64,000 nucleotides of DNA from Schaalia sp. HMT-172 (GTDB lineage: Bacteria; Actinomycetota; Actinomycetes; Actinomycetales; Actinomycetaceae). The notes under the pieces are model-generated. The model saw nothing but the letters and a program-made list of their open reading frames with translations. It searched no databases and was not told the origin of the DNA. The position numbers were made by a program, and so were the translations under genes. Every line of letters starts with the position of its first letter. Positions within the stretch are counted from its first letter, which is position 1. The stretch is taken from contig NZ_CP130058.1 in NCBI RefSeq assembly GCF_030644365.1, positions 1,550,001 to 1,614,000 on the forward strand, written 5' to 3'. Shown here one piece after another: positions 60,996 to 64,000 of the stretch.

Positions 60996-61754
60996 TTACG
61001 CAGGCACAATAATGAGCGCTTGACGCCCGCACGCAGGATCGGCGCGATAGGAGAAGAGATCACCATCTTCGAGCGTGCACCGCGGATCAATCTCCACGCA
61101 CACACCGGCATCGGCCAAAAGAGCCGCCGCGGCCCGCGGCAGGTCAAGGGAGGGGGTCCCCCACGACGTCACAGCACCGATTCCCGGCACAACGGCCTCG
61201 CTCTCGCGAACCATCTGCGCAGGAACCTCGTAGCAGCTGCCGCAGATCGCTGGACCAATCAGAGCGTCAATAGGCCCATCGGCGAGCTCGCGGATCGCGT
61301 CGACGGCGCGGGTAAGGATACCGCCAAGGAGGCCGCGACGGCCCGCATGGACCGCCGCAACGACGCGACCGCCGTCGGCCGCCAAAACGACGGGCAGGCA
61401 GTCGGCCGTCTGGACGGCGAGGCCAGGCGCCCCGACCCACCCACGCGCATCGATGACGATGCCGTCGGCCCCAACAGGACCCCACTCCCCCGGCGCAGGG
61501 GCTTCAAGGTTCGACGAGGCTCCCGCCAACCTCGGCGCCCCCTCGACGCACGCCAGGGCCTCGACACGCGTCGAATGCGTCTGGTCCATCCAGACGATGT
61601 CGCGGCCGATCAGATGCGCCAGGGCCTCGCGGCGCCGGCGAACGAGCCCCGGATCGTCACCCACATGCAGGCCCACATTGCCCGCAAGCGGGCCGGTGCC
61701 CGGGTCGACCTCAGTCAGGTAGATCCGGGCACCGGCCAGAAGCGATGGTGTCAT
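60996..61754 (-). CDS. pgeF: PgeF/YlmD polyphenol oxidase-fold purine nucleosidase
   Basis: 252 aa. DQTHSTRVEAL, the Cys in VQTADCLPVVLA and the His in AVHAGRRGLLGG provide the metal-binding triad of the family; the usual HAGWRG has Arg in place of Trp. Members cleave purine nucleosides with phosphate and correct peptidoglycan misincorporation. Its ATG overlaps the ftsZ stop by one base (TGATG), so its synthesis depends on ftsZ translation. Confidence 0.9.
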   Translation of the reverse strand: MTPSLLAGARIYLTEVDPGTGPLAGNVGLHVGDDPGLVRRRREALAHLIGRDIVWMDQTHSTRVEALACVEGAPRLAGASSNLEAPAPGEWGPVGADGIVIDARGWVGAPGLAVQTADCLPVVLAADGGRVVAAVHAGRRGLLGGILTRAVDAIRELADGPIDALIGPAICGSCYEVPAQMVRESEAVVPGIGAVTSWGTPSLDLPRAAAALLADAGVCVEIDPRCTLEDGDLFSYRADPACGRQALIIVPA

Positions 61755-63007
61755 CAGCGCAGGAAGGGAGGGATATCCAGCTCTTCCTTCTCAGGTGCCT
61801 CGGGATAGACGCGAGGAACCTCGAAGGAGTGCTCGGACTCAGACTCCTCGTACTCGACGGCTGCGGGCGTCTCGACGGCGGCAGGAGCGGCCTCACGGAC
61901 CGGTGCGGCGACGTCCAGGCGATGCTGGGGGCGACGCGTCGAAACCTGGCTGATGCGGGTCGTCTCCGCAGCTGGAGCCTTGGCCTCGGGGGCCGCGGGG
62001 CGCTTCTGCGCGACGGGAGCAGAGACGCGCGACACCGCAGGACGCGCCGGGGTCGCCTCGGCCACATCGTCAAAGCCAGCGGCGATGACTGTGACGCGAA
62101 TCTCGTCACCCAGGGTGTCGTCAACAACGACGCCGAAGATGATGTTCGCCTCGGGATGGACGGCCTCGCGCACGAGCTGCGAGGACGCGAAGACCTCCTG
62201 CAGGCTGACATCGGAGCCACCCTGGAAGAACATGAGGACGCCGTGGGCACCGTCGATCGAGGCCTCGAGCAGCGGGGAGGAAATAGCGCTCTCGACCGCG
62301 CGCAGGGCGCGATCCTCGCCCGTGGCAGCACCGATACCCATGAGGGCGGAACCGGCGTCCTTCATGACGGACTTGACGTCGTTGAAGTCGACATTGATCA
62401 GGCCCGGGGTGGTGATCAGCTCGGTGATGCCCTGGACACCGGAGAGCAGCACCTGGTCGGCGGCGCGGAAGGCGTCGAGCACTGAGATGGAGACGTCGGA
62501 AATCTCCAGAAGACGATCGTTAGGGATGACGATGAGGGTGTCGACCTCTTCGCGCAGCGTGGTCACGCCACCCTCGGCCTGCGCCGCGCGGCGGTTCCCC
62601 TCAAAGGAGAAGGGGCGGGTCACGACGCCAACCGTCAGCGCGCCAGCCTCGCGGGCGACGCGAGCGACGACGGGGGCCGCGCCGGTTCCGGTGCCACCGC
62701 CCTCACCGGCAGTCACGAAGACCATGTCCGCGCCCTCAAGCGCGGCGGCGATCTCCTCGATGTGATCCTCCGCAGCCTTGCGGCCGACGGCGGGATCTGC
62801 GCCGGCCCCCAGGCCGTGCGTCAGTTCACGACCGATATCAAGCTTCGTCTCAGCATCGGACATGAGCAGAGCCTGCGCGTCAGTATTGACCGCGATGAAC
62901 TCAACGCCCTTGAGGCCGACCTCGATCATTCGGTTCACGGCGTTCACTCCGCCGCCGCCGACGCCGACGACCTTGATCACTGCCAGGTGGTTTTGCGGTG
63001 TCGCCAT
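61754..63007 (-). CDS. ftsZ: Cell division protein FtsZ
   Basis: 417 aa. The tubulin signature [15 protein letters not shown], the T7 loop [11 protein letters not shown] and the C-terminal peptide [10 protein letters not shown], which binds SepF, are all present. The linker of about 90 residues is Ala/Pro-rich. FtsZ forms the division ring. AAGGGAG precedes the ATG. Confidence 0.98.
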   Translation of the reverse strand: MATPQNHLAVIKVVGVGGGGVNAVNRMIEVGLKGVEFIAVNTDAQALLMSDAETKLDIGRELTHGLGAGADPAVGRKAAEDHIEEIAAALEGADMVFVTAGEGGGTGTGAAPVVARVAREAGALTVGVVTRPFSFEGNRRAAQAEGGVTTLREEVDTLIVIPNDRLLEISDVSISVLDAFRAADQVLLSGVQGITELITTPGLINVDFNDVKSVMKDAGSALMGIGAATGEDRALRAVESAISSPLLEASIDGAHGVLMFFQGGSDVSLQEVFASSQLVREAVHPEANIIFGVVVDDTLGDEIRVTVIAAGFDDVAEATPARPAVSRVSAPVAQKRPAAPEAKAPAAETTRISQVSTRRPQHRLDVAAPVREAAPAAVETPAAVEYEESESEHSFEVPRVYPEAPEKEELDIPPFLR

Positions 63008-63079
63008 GGATGTCTCCCTTGCATCAGACCCTCAACCTCTAGTTGAAGGTTGATGTTGAACGTGCTTCGTGTCGGAAAG

Positions 63080-63108
63080 AAATTAGGGGTCCGCGCGCGA
63101 TCGTTCAA
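63080..63108 (-). promoter_or_regulatory. ftsZ promoter
   Basis: TTGAAC (63108-63103) and TAATTT (63085-63080) with 17 bases between them on the minus strand, in the 127-base gap between ftsQ and ftsZ. The leader contains the direct repeat GTTGAA (63040-63060), a possible regulatory detail. Confidence 0.65.
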
Positions 63109-63134
63109 GCCAACACGCGGACAAAGAAGAAGAC

Positions 63135-64000
63135 TTAACTGGTCACAGGGTGATTCGGAGACGACACGTCGTATGTGCTCGCCTGGACATTCGCCAACAA
63201 CGTGGCCAGCACCCGCGCCTTTTGAGGCGCGTCGGCGTTGGTCCCCCACTTGACACTCTGGCCCCCGCGCAGCGTGAAAGTCACCTGCGTCCCGGTTGCG
63301 GTGATCGCCGAGACCTGGGAGCGAGTCGACTCATCGAGCGCACCGAGAACAGAAGCGACATCGGAGGCCCCCGTCGTCCGATCATCCGGCAGCGTCACGA
63401 GCGGATAGGTACCCGCGCCACTGAGCTGCTGGAACGCCACACCCTGATCGTCCACCAGCCAATAGCCGCCCGAGGCAGCCTCGACGGCCATGCCCGTGCG
63501 CATCGTGACCGAGACCGTCAGGCTCGTCGGCCAGCGGCGAGACACCGACGCCGACTTCACGGCGACGTTCGATTCGACGGCGCGCGCGACCTCCTGCGTG
63601 TTCAGGCGCGTCAGCGGCACCCCCTCGAACGCGGCCACCGAGGAACGCACCGACTCGTCAGTTGCAAGCGTCCCATCCTCGCCAGATACCTGAATGGCGG
63701 ACGTCGACAGGGCGAACAGGGGCGAGAAAAACGCCACCCACGCGGCACCACCCACGATCGCCACCGTCAACACGGCAATCGCCACGCGACGAAGAAGGAG
63801 CATGCGTCGCGCACGCGCGCGCTCGCGCAGCCGATCCCCCAGGTCCGTCGTCTCCTCGCCGCCCAACAGCGCGGCGGCATCCGCGGCCGCGATCGGAGTC
63901 GCCACGGTTCCTCGCGCGCTCCGACGCACAACCGCGGACGAGGCCTCCTCGCCGCCCTCACCGCGCGCCTGTCGATCCGAGCGCGCCTCGCGCGAGCCAC
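63135..64000 (-). CDS. ftsQ: Cell division protein FtsQ, 5' end at or beyond window edge
   Basis: The frame stays open to the right edge, so the start may lie outside. A GTG at 63929 would give 264 aa. The protein has a basic cytoplasmic part (RERARARRMLLLRR), one membrane helix (AVLTVAIVGGAAWVAFF) and a POTRA-type domain (SSVAAFEGVPLTRLNTQEV), then the FtsQ beta region ending near VKWGTNADAPQK. It links FtsW/FtsI with the ring. Upstream codons to 64000 have the high GC3 of coding DNA and encode a disordered tail, as in other actinobacterial FtsQ proteins, so a longer form is likely. Confidence 0.88.
   Translation of the reverse strand, partial: GSREARSDRQARGEGGEEASSAVVRRSARGTVATPIAAADAAALLGGEETTDLGDRLRERARARRMLLLRRVAIAVLTVAIVGGAAWVAFFSPLFALSTSAIQVSGEDGTLATDESVRSSVAAFEGVPLTRLNTQEVARAVESNVAVKSASVSRRWPTSLTVSVTMRTGMAVEAASGGYWLVDDQGVAFQQLSGAGTYPLVTLPDDRTTGASDVASVLGALDESTRSQVSAITATGTQVTFTLRGGQSVKWGTNADAPQKARVLATLLANVQASTYDVSSPNHPVTS

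Overview
The window is 64 kb of high-GC chromosomal DNA with tightly packed, overlapping genes, most of them on the minus strand. The gene order around rplU-rpmA-obg, infC-rpmI-rplT, priA, dnaE-rluD-lspA and ftsQ-ftsZ-pgeF-sepF-yggT-divIVA is that of an actinomycete. The wall-anchored GH29 fucosidase with choline-binding-type repeats and the lone priA gene suggest a host-associated member of the Actinomycetaceae (Actinomyces/Schaalia type). The family assignment is inference.

Layout. 1-514: the start of a secreted CAP-domain protein, running off the left edge. 998-2084: a non-coding repeat element. 2173-2245: tRNA-Ala(GGC) with its own promoter and terminator. 2379-8909 (minus): rplU-rpmA-obg-proB-proA-nadD-rsfS-phosphatase, covering ribosome assembly, proline synthesis and NAD synthesis. 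9129-11816: RNase E/G. 12231-20102 (plus): cydA-cydB-cydD-cydC and a soluble two-GAF histidine kinase translationally coupled to cydC. 20206-23754: the secreted fucosidase. 24011-31607 (minus): a coupled cluster of DAK2-domain protein, recG, rsmD, coaD, a SepIVA-like coiled coil, yceD, rnc and a DosR-like response regulator. 31812-32003 (plus): rpmB. 32109-33405: a second copy of the repeat element, inverted relative to the first and bounded by 18-bp terminal inverted repeats. 33428-47747: seven paralogous membrane-anchored proteins of unknown function (one detached, six in tandem), interrupted by putA and a TetR regulator. 47867-54067: a small protein, thiL, a SpoU methyltransferase, rplT-rpmI-infC, an SseB-domain protein, priA, an unknown gene and a small S4 protein. 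54133-64000: dnaE, a pseudouridine synthase, lspA, divIVA, yggT, sepF, pgeF, ftsZ and ftsQ, the last running off the right edge.

How it fits together. Most of the window is housekeeping: translation (L21, L27, L28, L20, L35, IF3, Obg, RsfS, RNase III, RNase E/G), division (FtsQ, FtsZ, SepF, YggT, DivIVA, SepIVA-like), replication and repair (DnaE, RecG) and cofactors (CoaD, NadD, ThiL). cydABDC gives a cytochrome bd oxidase and its ABC exporter for low-oxygen growth. The kinase encoded with it resembles DosS, and its probable DosR-like partner lies about 4 kb away beyond the fucosidase. The fucosidase points to foraging on host glycans.

The least explained parts are the seven-gene paralogous family and the dispersed repeat element. 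The family has a variable Pro/Ala-rich cytoplasmic tail, one membrane helix, an extracytoplasmic domain with a conserved Cys pair and a C-terminal GKPxF-type motif. It shows recent duplication, a mosaic gene, an in-frame 24-bp tandem repeat and a leader hairpin shared by two members. infC appears to start with AUC downstream of a terminator-like attenuator.
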